A stretch of 64,000 bases of DNA from Engraulis encrasicolus (Eukaryota; Chordata; Actinopteri; Clupeiformes; Engraulidae). The notes beneath the pieces are model-generated. The model saw only the letters and a program-made list of their open reading frames with translations, was not told the DNA's origin and ran no database searches. Below, piece after piece: positions 12,229 through 23,541 of the stretch. A program made the position numbers and the translations under genes. Positions within the stretch are counted from its first letter, which is position 1. The number at the start of each line of letters is the position of its first letter. The stretch is taken from positions 17,128,506-17,192,505 of the forward strand of contig NC_085875.1 in assembly GCF_034702125.1 (NCBI RefSeq), read 5' to 3'.

Positions 12229-13640
12229 TAGAATAGAATAGAATAGAAAGCCTTTATTGTCAGTATACAAAGTATACCGAGATTTTAGCTTCCCTACGAA
12301 GTGCACAGTCCTTTATAGATGAACATTGTCCAGTAAGTGTGTGTTCATTGTTGTAACAGCTTTGGGGAAGAAGCTGTTCTTCATCCTATTGGTTCTGGCT
12401 GGCAATGCCTTGTAGCGCCTGCCAGAGGGCAACAGTGTAAAGAGATGAAAGCCAGGATGTGTGGGATCTTTAATGATACTCCTGGCTCTACTTACGCAGC
12501 GTGAGTTGTAGATGGTGGGTATCGGAGTCAGGGGGCAGCCTATGATTTTTTGTGCTGTTTTGGTCACCCTCTGCAGTCTCTTCCTGTCAGCCTCAGTGCA
12601 GCTTGAGTGCCACACTGACACTGCATAGGTCAGCAGGCTCTCTATAGTGGAACAGTAAAAGGTCACCAGCAAGCTTGAGTCTAGATGTTCTTTCTTTCTA
12701 ACTTTCTTAAGTACTCTGAGGAAGTGCAATCGCTGCTGGGCCTTTTTTACCAGAGCCGAGGTGTTAGTCGACCAGGAGAGATCAGCGGAGATGTGTACAC
12801 CTAGGAATTTAAATGAGCTCACTTGCTCTACACGTTCTCCATTGATGTACAGGGGGGCAGGAGCATCTTTGTTCCGCCGGAAGTCCAGGATGAGCTCCTT
12901 TGTCTTGGAGATGTTCAGGGCCAGGTTGTTGGATGCACACCACTCTCCAAGTTTCAGGACCTCATCCCTGTAGGCCTGCTTCTTTCCCTTGGTTATCAGC
13001 CCCACCACTGTTGTGTCATCTGCAAATTTGACAATGATGTTCTCTGGGTGGATGGGGCTACTGTCAAACGTGTAGAGGGAGTAGAGAAGTGGGCTCAACA
13101 CACATCCTTGGGGTGAGCCGGTGCTGAGGGTGCGGGTGGTTGAGAGATGGTGACCTAGTTTCACCTGTTGGGGACGATTAACAAGGAAGTCTTTGATCCA
13201 GGAGCAGGTGGATGATGGAAGTCCTAGATGTCTCAGCTTGGGGATTAGGATGTCAGGAATGATGGTGTTAAAAGCTGAGCTATAATCGATGAAGAGCATC
13301 CTGACGTAGCTTCCTTGTCTTTCCAGGTGACTCAGTGCAGAGTGGAGAGCAATGGCTATTGCATCCTCAGTGGATCTGTTTGCCCGGTATGCAAACTGAT
13401 GAGGGTCTAGGGTTGGGGGGAGACAGGCTTTTATGTGTCTCAGCACCAGTTTTTCAAAGCACTTGGTGATGACTGGAGTGAGTGCAACAGGGCGAAAGTC
13501 ATTGAGGGTGGTAGTAGATGCCTTCTTTGGAGATGCGATGTACTGAGCAACAGCATAGCAGAAAAACTGTTCCCGCGATGACTTAACGCCATGTGACATG
13601 AACGCTGACCAGAAGTCGTGGACACAATGTCTTATCAGAA
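12229..13640 (-). mobile_element. 5'-truncated LINE (CR1/L2-like)
   Basis: On the minus strand an RT ORF is followed by a short 3' UTR ending TGACAATAAAGGCTTTCTAT and a (TTCTA)n tail at about 12232-12247. The N-terminal endonuclease is absent. The clade (CR1/L2/Rex) is inferred from RT wording and tail style. Confidence 0.85.
12313..13599 (-). CDS. LINE reverse-transcriptase ORF (partial ORF2)
   Basis: The ORF is 428 aa and uninterrupted. Visible RT motifs in order are [35 protein letters not shown] (motif A), [14 protein letters not shown] (motif B) and [12 protein letters not shown] (motif C, FADD catalytic box). A C-terminal region with [17 protein letters not shown] follows. The first about 25 residues do not look like RT, and the endonuclease half is missing, so it is unlikely to be autonomous despite the open frame. 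Confidence 0.85.
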   Translation of the reverse strand: MSHGVKSSREQFFCYAVAQYIASPKKASTTTLNDFRPVALTPVITKCFEKLVLRHIKACLPPTLDPHQFAYRANRSTEDAIAIALHSALSHLERQGSYVRMLFIDYSSAFNTIIPDILIPKLRHLGLPSSTCSWIKDFLVNRPQQVKLGHHLSTTRTLSTGSPQGCVLSPLLYSLYTFDSSPIHPENIIVKFADDTTVVGLITKGKKQAYRDEVLKLGEWCASNNLALNISKTKELILDFRRNKDAPAPLYINGERVEQVSSFKFLGVHISADLSWSTNTSALVKKAQQRLHFLRVLKKVRKKEHLDSSLLVTFYCSTIESLLTYAVSVWHSSCTEADRKRLQRVTKTAQKIIGCPLTPIPTIYNSRCVSRARSIIKDPTHPGFHLFTLLPSGRRYKALPARTNRMKNSFFPKAVTTMNTHLLDNVHL

Positions 13641-14282
13641 TGCTTCACGCAGTCGCAGTGCGCAGGTGCCCTGCAACAGAATACAAAATCAGTAAATGGG
13701 CAAATACTTTTTAACAGCACATTTACTGATTTTGCATGTATATGTTTCTGGACACCTTAATTTCCTTCAGGATTAGTAAAAGTTACTCAACTCTACTCTA
13801 TCTCAAAGACACGTAGATTTGAATTTGAAGAGACACCTTCACACACATGTTTGTGCATTTTAAAACTGGCCCTCGTGTGCTCGGTGACATCCAGAGAGCG
13901 TGGAATGGCATTTGGCATTTATGCAGCCATGTTCTGGAACCGGCTTCCTGTTGACGGTCCCAACAGTGACATGTTTTAATAAAAATAGAAAAATAGACAT
14001 TTATCCAACAGACACATATTATTTTTGTTGGGTTTGCCATGTCCTATGTTGTGGACTGTTAATGTTCAAGCAATATTTACTTTATTCTACTGTACCTTGT
14101 TCTGATGGAGAGAAAAGAGCTTGGATGCACTTGAGTTGATCAGAATACTAGCCTGGGAACTCCCATACTGCCTTTAGTTCTACACAATCGTTTCGATCTG
14201 AAAGACAGTCTGGCGAGGATGACTCATAACGTCCAAGATCATGGGCGCTGTGTCATAATGGCCAAGCATTCCGAACTTAATT
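13641..14282. other. Gene-free stretch with LINE tail-like sequence
   Basis: ACACCTTAATTTCCTTCAGG followed by CTCTACTCTATCTC near 13755-13803 resembles another LINE 3' end (compare about 27830-27890). No gene seen. Confidence 0.4.
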
Positions 14283-14410
14283 AGGTAGTCTAATTAAGAA
14301 TTTTAGAAAACTTGCAATAGGCCTACATTTTTTTCTCATATATGCGGGTAATCACCGGGTAAAGTTTCTGCAAATCTGCAAATTAAAAATGTTGGCCTAT
14401 TCACCTAGTG
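14283..14410. repeat. Dispersed repeat, copy 2 (interrupted)
   Basis: Matches 215-353. It is cut at its end by the hAT MITE that follows. Confidence 0.55.
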
Positions 14411-14894
14411 CAGGCAAACCTTTTCCTCTGGGGGCCACATTATCGCTCCTGACTGTGATCAAGGGTCGGGATCAATCATGTGGGCTGTATACTAGGCCAC
14501 TGCCTGTTAAGGCCATAATTTCTACTAGCACAAAATAGTTCATCATTACAAGTGATTTGCAAAAGAAGTGAGTACTTCACATGTTTTTCAATTTGAAATA
14601 CCATAGGTATTTATTTTATTTTCTAATAACAGCCATGTAAAATAGCAAGGAAAGGTTAGAAAAATATGGCGATTGACAGTTTATGAGTGATACAATAGAA
14701 ATGGCAGGCCTGTTTATATTACAGTGAGATGAGAAACTATCAAGACAAGAAACTTGTGGTGATTCACACAAGGTTAGTGAAAATTAAACTGTAGGCCTGT
14801 TGATAAACAAAATAATATATTTAAAATATATAGTTTATGTTTTTTTGTGAGGATTGCTGCATCCGGCCCCCGGGCCTTAGTTTGGGGACCCCTG
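14411..14894. mobile_element. hAT-type MITE with 8-bp target duplication
   Basis: The left end CAGGCAAACC and the right end TTTGGGGACCCCTG are imperfect inverted repeats. ACCTAGTG occurs at 14403-14410 and again at 14895-14902. This 8-bp duplication fits the hAT superfamily. No coding capacity. Confidence 0.85.
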
Positions 14895-14969
14895 ACCTAG
14901 TGTCTCCAGATCCTTAAGCCTCTGGCAGCCACATTGGAAATAACCTGAATTCTTTAAAATGCTCATGGG

Positions 14970-15417
14970 GCTGAGCCATTGACAGTAAATAGAATGGACG
15001 CCAAATCAACGCTATTTGCCATTCAACGCTTTGAAGCCAGATTTGGGAACATTCCAACTTACATTCCACCTTAGCAACGCCAAACGCAGGTGCTGATTGG
15101 ACAACAACAAGACTTCTAACGGTCAATCAAACCATGTTCTGATGCTCATTGGTCAATTTAACTTTTAATATCTCTCTAAAACAAAACATCACCACAAAAA
15201 ATCACCACCCTGGTAAGTTGGAGAGCAAGGGGACCTACTAGTTGAGCGAAAAATTATCCCATGCATTTAAGGGAGATACAGGGTTTTATGTCTCTCATAG
15301 GAATGAATGGGATTTGGCCATTTTTTGGTCTTTTTGGGTCCAACCTTGGCTCCAACTTGGCTTCAACAATGAAATAGAATTTTGGCCTCCATTCTATTTA
15401 CTCTCAATGGGCTGAGC
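14970..15417. mobile_element. MITE with about 35-bp inverted ends (GGCTGAGCCATTGA)
   Basis: The left GGCTGAGCCATTGACAGTAA and right TTTACTCTCAATGGGCTGAG regions are inverted copies, continuing into ATAGAATGGA / TCCATTCTAT. It ends about 430 bp upstream of the CINP start codon, so it may sit at the edge of the CINP promoter. Confidence 0.7.
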
Positions 15418-15844
15418 CTATTTTCTCAAACCATGTTGTGCAAGTTATCGACGATCACTGAGAACATGTATGGGTTGTTCTTCTACGAGACAATTTTAGC
15501 AGCAAAACTGGTCATACAAGTATTAGTTCATTATTTAGATCCAATGTATGTATGTATTTATTTATTTATTGTTTTGTGTTGTCTCCTGCGGAACAGGCAT
15601 CCAACCAGTAGATGGCAGTGTACGCATTGTAATGCATTCGGTCGTTCAATAGACTACCAATGATGAAGATCACAGTACTCTAACGTGCCTGTGTTTCGGT
15701 AGAATAACTCTTTCAAACACCCTGAAATGTTTTGGCTTATATGTTTATGTGAAGAGATTTGTTTTTAACTTAATAAGCTGTTTCACTACGATGCCTGTCT
15801 TGTGAATATTCCGTAACTTTAAGAGTGTTTGACACAGACACAAC

Positions 15845-15851
15845 ATGGATG
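15845..15851 (+). CDS. cinp: CINP coding exon 1
   Basis: Only 7 coding bases (ATG GAT G) precede a consensus donor GTAAGT, giving Met-Asp and the first base of codon 3. The 5' UTR extends upstream by an undetermined distance. It is inferred from phase with exon 2 and has no independent homology support. Confidence 0.7.
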
Positions 15852-18800
15852 GTAAGTTATGATGACAGTCAACATCACACAGTAGGCTACATTGCATTAG
15901 GCCTACATTACATTGTTGCATGTTTCCAATGGGGGGCAAACATACAGCAACATTAGTGGTGCGGAACTACCAAGTAAATTATATTAACGTGGAAGCTTAC
16001 TTTTTGACATTGTGTGTTGGTCAGAGAATGTAACCCCTGGCAGAAAAGGAAACCTGACTGGAAGTGCAAGGAAGCTGAAGGACAATGCTGCTGACTGGCA
16101 CAACTTTAGCTTGAAGTGGGAGCGACTGAACGATGAAGGATCTGCCCATGCAACGAAAATAGTCAACCTGGTGTTAACCAAAGAGTAAGTGGCCTTATCT
16201 CTCTCTTCTATGGGGCAGGGACATTACCTGATTCCTACCATCTGATATGCTTTCGCATATACATCTGGGACCTGCCCCCAACCGACGCTCTTCCAAATGA
16301 ACCATTTTTTTCAAAACTCTTGCATGTGATTGGATTAAGAATCTGTCCGTCATTTTGACTGACACGCCATTTCAGCCACTCCCGTTGACTCAATCCGTGA
16401 CGTAGTTCACAGCGACACCACGCAGGAGGCAAGACTTTTCATCACAACAAACATGGCGGCGGCTGGAAGTAAACGGAGTAAACTTTCTATAAACGAACAT
16501 TGCCCTATGTGCAGGGGATATCTAAGGACAAATGGTAATATCTGCAACCGCCCATGGATATTTGAAGAACTTCCCTACGAGAAAGGGTAAACCAGCGCCC
16601 AGCTGAACTTGATCGAAACTTGTGAAACTTCTCCGAAAAATCCTGTCGCATGCCTGAAATGCCTGCTGTAATTTAACCCAGCGTTCTCAAGGTACGTACG
16701 GTAAGTCAACATCTTGAATCTTGATGCAATGGTTGCTCTGAAGTCGTGCGCAAGCACAATATGACAATTGTTCATCCATACATATGTCAATATTGTTATT
16801 GGATATGATTGGCTTCAGGGCATCTTCCTCTTAGCCTCTATGCTAATCTAAATGGTTTACTGTTTACATTGCTATCTAGGCACACATGCAATATGATTGT
16901 TTCACTTTTATTTGATTTATTGATTCTTTTATTTCTTTGANTTCTTTATAACCTCGCTGGGATTGTAACCTACGCACATGTCCAACGACAGAGATGTGTA
17001 AAAGTGTCTGCTTGCACTGTATTACAAACTATCACCATCATTAACAACAAGTCCCCTTCTCACAGATGCAGAAATGCAAAGCAGGGCCAAACATGCTGCA
17101 TTCAATGGGTACGAAGACGGTGTGAGGAACAACATAACAGCTCTCTTCCTGGTGGCAGCCATGGAGCACCTAGGGGCTTCATTAAGTGTCAGGTACCTCT
17201 GGAACAAAGATTTACATTACAACAAATGTATGCCCCCAGTTAAAGCTGGTGCCATGACAGTCTGTACATATTGGCTTTGCAAGATTACATCTAAGCTAAC
17301 CATACTGCACATTTTGCATTATCTATCTTTTTAAATGTGTCAACAGATATCCCTGACGGCTTCATACCTGACCACATAACCATGGGCTCTGAAGAGGGGA
17401 AAAAAGGAACAGGCTACATCCGGTAGTGGCCCGGGTGGTCAACAAATGCCATTTTCCACATGCAGTCCAGGAGGGAGACGTATAACTATACTGTAGATTT
17501 GATATTTTTACCAGCCCTTTAGCCACAGTGTGCCCACAGCGCACTGCTCGTAATTCTGCAGGTAATTTTCACTCTTTCGCATCGCTTAGCCCACAACACC
17601 TTAACAACTTGAAGTCATTTTTTGAACATAGTTGTCCCGGTCTCACTGAAACAAACAGCAGATTGGACCAGCATGTCTATTGGACTGCAGAAAATCATGG
17701 TGAACAGACAGACAAATGCACACTGGAGCACATTATGTTGCTAGTCACACAGAGGATATTTTCAGAGAGGCTGAGTTGTTTTCACCCCCCCATCTAGTCA
17801 TGACATTCTGATAAATCGCAAAAGCAGTAACCTGTGGCGCAGGATCAAAGCTAAATTGAAAGAGCGCCAAGACTAATATAAAATTGGTGGAGTAAATGCA
17901 TGTACTGTAATAATGTATGTAAATAATTTGTGTATGTAAGTAGTGTATATAAAATAACCCAGTGCAACTTTTTTTCCCATAAGATTCTGTTGCCTTTCTG
18001 TGAATGCATATAAAAAAGGTTAAGGTATGTTGTCACTTGAAGTAAATTAAACTGTGCTCAACACTAAACAGTCTACAATACTTCTTCCTTCTTTACATTT
18101 TTTTAATCATTGCTGCTCAAATAAAAAAACATGGCAACAGTTTTCAAATGTGTAATTTTATTTACAGTTCTTCTATGCAAAAACAGTCATTCATACACAT
18201 TTGTACAACAGCATGTACGAGGTTGCGGCAAAGCACTGCCAGCTACTACGCTGTGGTGTTTCACTGTCAAAATACTCATCCTTTTAATCAACATAACCTG
18301 GGATTCCCTGCACATGCAACACTTTGAAAACAGGAAGGTTGTTGGTTATGTACTATTATATGTTCGATCAAAGATATAGGGACTAATGCTCTTCTCATGT
18401 TTCTTCAATAAGCTGTGATCCAACCTAGTGCAAACTGTCCTGTTGGGTGGGCTCACTGTTGAATGGCACTCTCTCCATATGTAGCAGCTCTCTGTGTCCC
18501 ATCTTCTGTGACTGCAGATGCCATTTAAGCCATGACAGGCATGTCTGAAAGACATGGTGCATGATGTTAACAGGTATACTAGACAACCACACTTTTCCTC
18601 CTAATGACAATCGGTGCAGGCCTACTTATTTACAAGAGTGACTCACCTTCTTTGCTGTGACGTTCTCCCAACTGAGCAGGAAGGCCTTTCATTCCTGGTG
18701 GTCAGAGAAGAGCTCAGTTTATACAATACAGCAGATATTGAACATGGGCAAATTTGTAACGTGTTGAGTCTGTGTAACATAAGCAGCTCACACAAACTGG

Positions 18801-21800
18801 TCAACCCATTCTACTGGGTAGCTTGTTTAGCATAGTGAAACCCTTTGAATGTCAGTTTCGCACACCACGAAATACAATGAAAGACGGCAGCAAACGATAT
18901 CAACCATTTCACACGTTTGCCAAGTCATTTTTCAAGACCAGAATGTCAACTCACAGTCACAAACAAACGCAAAGCAAATGTCTGTACACTACAGTATGCA
19001 TCGGGCACAGTTGGGGGAGGGGAGAACCAACACCATTGTTTTTACAAGGACAATGTAATATAACACGGACAATGTGTACAGCAGAGTTAACGGAGTTTTT
19101 TTGAACATCACAGGGGGAAAACATGACGAAACTAACAGAGACATAATACAAAGTTATGACCAAGACTGTGACGATACATGTCCAAGTTAAGATTAGTCTA
19201 CAAGTAAACTACGATAAACCTAGAAGGCCAGAATGTGAACTCACAACCAAACGCAATGCACATGCCTGTGCTTCATAAATGGAAAAAATGCATCAGGTTC
19301 ATCAACAGTAGATGCTTAAACTTACCATTTGTAGGTGACGTGAACCTCATCGACAACGATGCCCAGTAGATTCTTCTGGTAGAGGTCTGAGGATAGCATG
19401 GTCAGTCATTTGTCCTTCAGCCACGACTCGGGGCTACCGAAGACCGGCTGGCCTGGCAACGTCCCTGAAGGATGTCTTCCTCCCAGTTCCATACCCGTTA
19501 GATTTCCAGCCTCTCTGACTTGGTCCTCCATTAACGCAGCCAGGGGGAACACCACAATAAAGATTGGATCCTGCACTTTCCCCATTGCTTTAGCACGTGA
19601 AATATAATCGGGTGGGATAGAACGTCTCCTAGAGCTCAGTTGGGAGTGTCCATCTCACAGCGGCTTTAGCGACCAGTGGAGCCAGCTCAAACTTTTGCCA
19701 AATCCGGTCGGAAGAAACGCAAACACATCCTCGCCGCCAACAAACGCCTTAAGCGCCGTCATTTGTTCGTATTTCAATGCCTGAACATTTGGAATACAAG
19801 ACAATACCGTGGAAATAGCCGAATCCATTTCAGCGCACTGAGTACTAGTACTACAGCGCGCTGCCATGTTTGTTGTGAAGTGAAGACTACACTGCTGTCG
19901 CTAATGCTTTACATCACATCCGCCCATAACTCCGCCCATCCATTCAAAATCCCACCCGCGATTCATGATTGGCTGTACACATTTTCCAACTCCAGCGGTC
20001 TCACTGCTATTCAGATGGGGTAGTGAGGCATGGGAACGCCCCCGCGTGACGTAGCCGAACGCAGCCAGATGATGTGAATCAGGTTAGCAGGGACAGGTAT
20101 CTTGACCAAAATATGACAACATTTACTGTACAGTGTACATCCATCAGATTTGAGATCCTAGTTTAATCAAGAAAAAAAAACGTTGCCTGTTATTCTTCCA
20201 GTCTGCATAGGCCTACAGAACATGAGTTGCCTACTTAACCAGTTATTATGACCCATCAAATCATTAGGATGGTTTGCGTGATTATAATTAAATTGACATG
20301 GATTGTCTTTGCTCTAATAATACATAGACAAGCAGTGTCGCGGACTTCTCTTTTCACTTGGATTTACTCTCATTGTCCTGCACCTGGCCCATCGGGTGGG
20401 ATGTGCACACATCTACTTCTCTGAACTTGTCTTTGCTACCAAACAGGAAGTTTAGACCAATGTTTATCAACCTCAAAGGGAATGTTTCCAAAATGGTTTC
20501 AGTGGTCTATCAGATTGAAACCCAGAGTAAAGTGTCTCTCTGGAGCTATCTATGAGGGACGGTTCCTATCTTAACTAAGTTTGAGTAATCTAGCAAAAGC
20601 CAAGCCTGCTTACAGTGCCATGAGAAAGTTTGGACACCCTTTTGGAAAATCATTACATCGGTTTATTTCTCGTTGAGCTTTTAAAGTAGCAACTTCATTT
20701 TAACATACGTTAAACTGTAGGGAAAGAGAAACATTTCAGCAGCGGAAGAATTTTCATAGGTCTTATAGAAATAATTTTATGTGGATTTAAACAAAAATAG
20801 GCGTGTGCATAAATATGGGCACCCCAAAGAAGGTATACCATTAATATGAAGTAGAGCTCACCTTTGCAGCACAAACTGGTTTTAATGACTTTGGAATCCC
20901 TTCAGTCACCAAGACAGACATGATTGGTCATCAAAATGTTATTTATCATACAAAATAGCAGACGAGGCTTGTCCTAAGTTCTGTCTTGGAGAGTGGAATA
21001 TGGTGGGCTCTGAACAAACTGTAGTTTGTTGAAAAATAGTTAAAGGGGCATGGCTAAAGGATGGTAAGAATGGTAACAGGCACACTACAGAACACCTCCA
21101 TAGAATTACAAGACCATAGCTGCTGATAGTGCAGACTTAGACATGGGTCCTTCCACGTATACTTTTCACAAGGCAAAAGCTCATTGGATGGGTGACGAAT
21201 AAAAAGGCTTTCCTGTGTATCCATCAGAAATAAGTTGTTAAACTTATGCAGAAAGCTTACCTGGACAAGCTAAAAGCATTTGGGGAAATCATAGTGTGGT
21301 CAGATGAGACTGAGCAGAGTTATTTGACCTTAACAATGGGAGGTGGACATGGCAAAAAATGCACCCATAAATTCTATGACCTCTGGTCTAAAACACACCC
21401 TACTATAGGTCTGTGTGGATAGTATACACACTGTAAAACTTATTACAGTTAAGGGCCTCACTAATTCTTTTCAAATAGCATATTTTTCAAAAGAATGTTC
21501 AAGTGTCAGTCACAAAATTAGAGCTGAGCCGAGTTTGGACTTTCCAGCAGGACAGTGTTTGCACTGCACTGATCAAAATTCAACAATGAGTTAATGTAAA
21601 ACAACAAGTACAATGTCTTGAAATGGTCATAGAAATCTTGACATATCACCATCATTGAAAAAGAATGAATTCATTTGAACCAGGATGACTAAAGAAGACA
21701 GATGAGTAAGCTGACTGAATTAGAGGGGTTCTGGATAGAATAATTGGCAACTATTCAGTAGCACCAGGCAGTTGGAACTTGTCTTCTTGTATAGCAAGTA

Positions 21801-23541
21801 TCCAAAGGCCATTAGATCAGCAAAGGTGAGCTCTACTTCATATTAATGGTATACCTTCTTTGGGGTGCCCATATTTATGCACACGCATATTTTTGTTTAA
21901 ATCCACATAACATTCTTTCTATAACACCTATGAAAATTCTTCCACGGCTGAAATGTTTCTCTTTCCCTACAGTTTAACATATGTTAAAAGGAAGTTGCTA
22001 CTTTAAAAGCTCAACGAGAAATAAACCGATGTAATGATTTTCCAAAAGGGTGCCCAAACTTTCTCATGGCACTGTATGTGCCTTTCATGTGCTTTAGGAA
22101 GTACGGTAGATATTATCCAGTCTTGGCAACTCGTATGGAAAAAAAACATGAAAATAACACGATGGGCTGCGTTCTTGTGTCTTTCCCTGTTTTTTACTGG
22201 ATTTACTGTAATGCCCAGAGCATCTGAAAGCACCATAAGTACTCCTACAGCAACAACGACTGTGATTTTTCATCCTTTTAGGCCAGTGAAGGAGACCAGT
22301 CTGATGTCAGGGGATGAGTCGACCCAGTCAGGCCCGGGGCATACTGGAGCCGGCCCACAGTCATCTCGCCCTGAACTCCACAGAGACCTTGAAGAGGAGT
22401 GCACCAAACTGCAGGACATTGTGGAGAAAATGGTACCTGTGTTTTTCTTCTTTTTTTTGTTTGTGCATGCTCTTTTCATCCATTTCTCCGATTGTAGGCC
22501 TACTGTACTTTGTTCTGTTTTTGAAAACCTACCTTTGAATGATTTTGAATTCACCCAGGCACACATGGTGTCAAAAATGGAAAAAATGGCCTCGTCTGAG
22601 AACGGCATCTGCGAGCTGGAGGCCTTTCAGTTTGGAGATAAAGGAAGGGACGCTCCCCTCTTTCTTACATGGCCCACCTCTCAGTTTGGTAAGGAACGAT
22701 CAGCGTAGGCTAATCAGAGATACAATCCTGCACTCAGTATCTGACCCAGCCATACACTGCACCAGTTAATTCTTGAAATCACCTGCAACCATTGTTTGCT
22801 CCACTTAACAGAATGCAGTTCCATGCACTGAGTGTTGAGATATCAAATGGAATATTGCCAGTATTCTGTTAAAAAAAAAAATCTGTAATATTCCGTTGAC
22901 ATGTGTGGAACCATTGACTGTGGAACACGGCCACATTCGGAATGATTAAAAAGCTTAAATGACTCCGTTGCAGACTGAATACTGCCACCATTCTGTTCAA
23001 AATCAGAATACTTCTCATATTTAACTGCCCTCACTGAGCCATATTTCTTCAAAGTATGTGCATTCCACTGTTCATTACTTTCACTGTTCCTGTGTCTGCT
23101 CATGAACTGTTCCTTGAAAACACACTATGTTATGCCTACTACATTAAAACATACCACATTATGTATTTCTAAACATACTTTACTATTGCTAAACATACTA
23201 CACTATGTTTCTGCTCAGTACAGTCAATAAAAGACTTTGATTTCAAGTATCCAGCCCTAATTTTGATTTCCTTATATGTATGTTGTGTACGAAAGAAACT
23301 ATATCATGACCAGTTTTTTTTTTTTTTTCCTGGTTCCCCAGCGGAGGTGTCCAGCCGGTTGCTGAGCTGCTACAGGCAGGAGTTGGCCCTGAAGCAGCTC
23401 CTGCTGGGCCTGCTGGCCCACACCCCAGACCCACAGCTCTCCATGGTCTACCTCTCGGCCTGGCTCTACCAGCCCTACATAGACGACCAGGCCAAACTGC
23501 TGCTGGAGGGTCTGCTCCTTGAAACAGGCCACCGGACTTAG
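15845..23541 (+). CDS. cinp: CINP, CDK2-interacting protein (5 coding exons)
   Basis: Coding exons: 15845-15851, 16025-16184, 22282-22432, 22559-22688, 23342-23541. They sum to 648 nt, giving 215 aa plus a TAG stop, close to the 212 aa recalled for human CINP. All junctions are GT-AG and the phases agree. Family blocks are visible: SARKLKDNAADWHN in exon 2, NGICELEAFQFGD and PLFLTWPTSQF in exon 4, and YLSAWLYQPYIDD plus LLLETGHR at the C-terminus. Exon 3 (LEEECTKLQDIVEKM) looks coiled-coil. CINP family proteins bind CDK2/CDC7 and replication-origin factors, take part in ATR-ATRIP checkpoint signalling, and are nuclear; this is family knowledge. The ATG was chosen because it is followed directly by a strong donor (GTAAGT) that joins in phase to exon 2. 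Intron 2 (6.1 kb) is swollen by a 3.86-kb transposon and a Tc1 element. The gene converges with ZNF839. Confidence 0.95.
16025..16184 (+). CDS. cinp: CINP coding exon 2
   Basis: The acceptor is ...TTGGTCAG and the donor GA|GTAAGT. It encodes the conserved N-terminal block SARKLKDNAADWHN..LKWE.LND. The next intron contains transposon copy 1, starting only about 40 bp past the donor. Confidence 0.93.
16453..17797 (+). pseudogene. Unrecognised plus-strand gene of the transposon, copy 1
   Basis: Coding-like pieces are separated by plausible introns: MAAAGSKRSKLSINEHCPMC.GYLRTNG from 16453; AEMQSRAKHAAFNGYEDGVR and NNITALFLVAAMEHLGASL (17066-17191, AG before, GTACCT after); IPDGFIPDHITMGSEEGKK (about 17347-17425); then RTARNSAG and LNNLKSFFEHSCPGLTETNS to a stop at 17797. 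Reading frames slip between pieces (for example GTGYIR then PVVARVVNKCHFPHAVQEGD one base off), so it looks decayed. The CPMC cysteine pair may be a zinc knuckle start. It could be the transposase or an accessory protein. Family not recognised. Confidence 0.45.
19326..19867 (-). pseudogene. RecQ-like helicase remnant, copy 1
   Basis: From ATG 19867: NVQALKYEQMTALKAFVGGE then DVFAFLPTGFGKS (Walker A, motif I). The frame then breaks (LAPLVAKAAVRWTLPTEL continues one frame over, about 7 bases missing). Next come FIVVFPLAALMEDQVREAGN (motif Ia), VFGSPESWLKDK-stop-LTMLSSDLY, and NLLGIVVDEVHVTYKW (motif II, DEVH), ending at the donor ATG|GTAAG. Downstream helicase motifs III-VI are not found, so the C-terminal half is deleted or beyond recognition. 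The family assignment rests on motifs I, Ia and II in order. Confidence 0.8.
20613..22074 (+). mobile_element. Tc1/mariner-type element with about 220-bp TIRs
   Basis: CAGTGCCATGAGAAAGTTTG at the left is mirrored by CTTTCTCATGGCACTG at the right. The inverted similarity runs about 220 bp inward on each side, to CTACTTCATATTAATGG. The TA target dinucleotide is present on both sides (20611-20612, 22075-22076). The centre holds a heavily decayed transposase; FGEIIVWSDETEQSY at about 21278 still resembles the Tc1 WSDE catalytic motif. It lies in CINP intron 2. Confidence 0.88.
22282..22432 (+). CDS. cinp: CINP coding exon 3
   Basis: The acceptor is CTTTTAG and the donor ATG|GTACCT. It encodes a variable Ser/Gly/Pro-rich linker followed by the helical segment LHRDLEEECTKLQDIVEKM, matching the position of the family's predicted coiled coil. 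Confidence 0.9.
22559..22688 (+). CDS. cinp: CINP coding exon 4
   Basis: The acceptor is TTCACCCAG and the donor TTTG|GTAAGG. It encodes MEKMASSENGICELEAFQFG and PLFLTWPTSQF, the strongest family signature in the gene. Confidence 0.95.
23342..23541 (+). CDS. cinp: CINP terminal exon
   Basis: The acceptor follows a long T tract (TTCCCCAG). It encodes the C-terminal helical region SMVYLSAWLYQPYIDDQ..LLLEGLLLETGHRT and a TAG stop at 23539-23541. The last about 60 coding bases and the start of the 3' UTR are repeated twice more downstream, at about 23629 and 23776. Confidence 0.95.

Larger units (their letters stand above)
16224..20086. mobile_element. 3.86-kb helicase-bearing DNA transposon, copy 1
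   Basis: The left end is TTACCTGATTCCTACCATCTG. The right end, read inward on the minus strand, is TAACCTGATTCACATCATCTG (18 of 21 bases alike). It is flanked by the perfect 9-bp direct repeat GCAGGGACA at 16215-16223 and 20087-20095. It lies inside CINP intron 2. The interior holds a plus-strand coding-like region (16453-17797) and a convergent minus-strand RecQ-like helicase remnant (19326-19867), with polyadenylation hexamers facing each other near 18118-18155. The near-identical copy at 45189-49027 has a different 9-bp duplication. A 9-bp duplication suits Mutator-like elements, but helicase cargo is not typical of them, so the superfamily is left open. Contains the single ambiguous base (16941). 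Confidence 0.92.

Noticed and set aside
16235..16432. 65-aa minus-strand ORF (MPPAWCRCELRHGLSQRE), present in both transposon copies
   Set aside because: It overlaps the TIR and subterminal region, has no splice or start context, and is identical only because the copies are identical. Not evidence of selection.
22034..22270. Upstream extension of the CINP exon 3 frame to an ATG at 22034
   Set aside because: It overlaps the Tc1 terminal repeat. The acceptor CTTTTAG at 22275-22281 and family similarity place the exon start at 22282.
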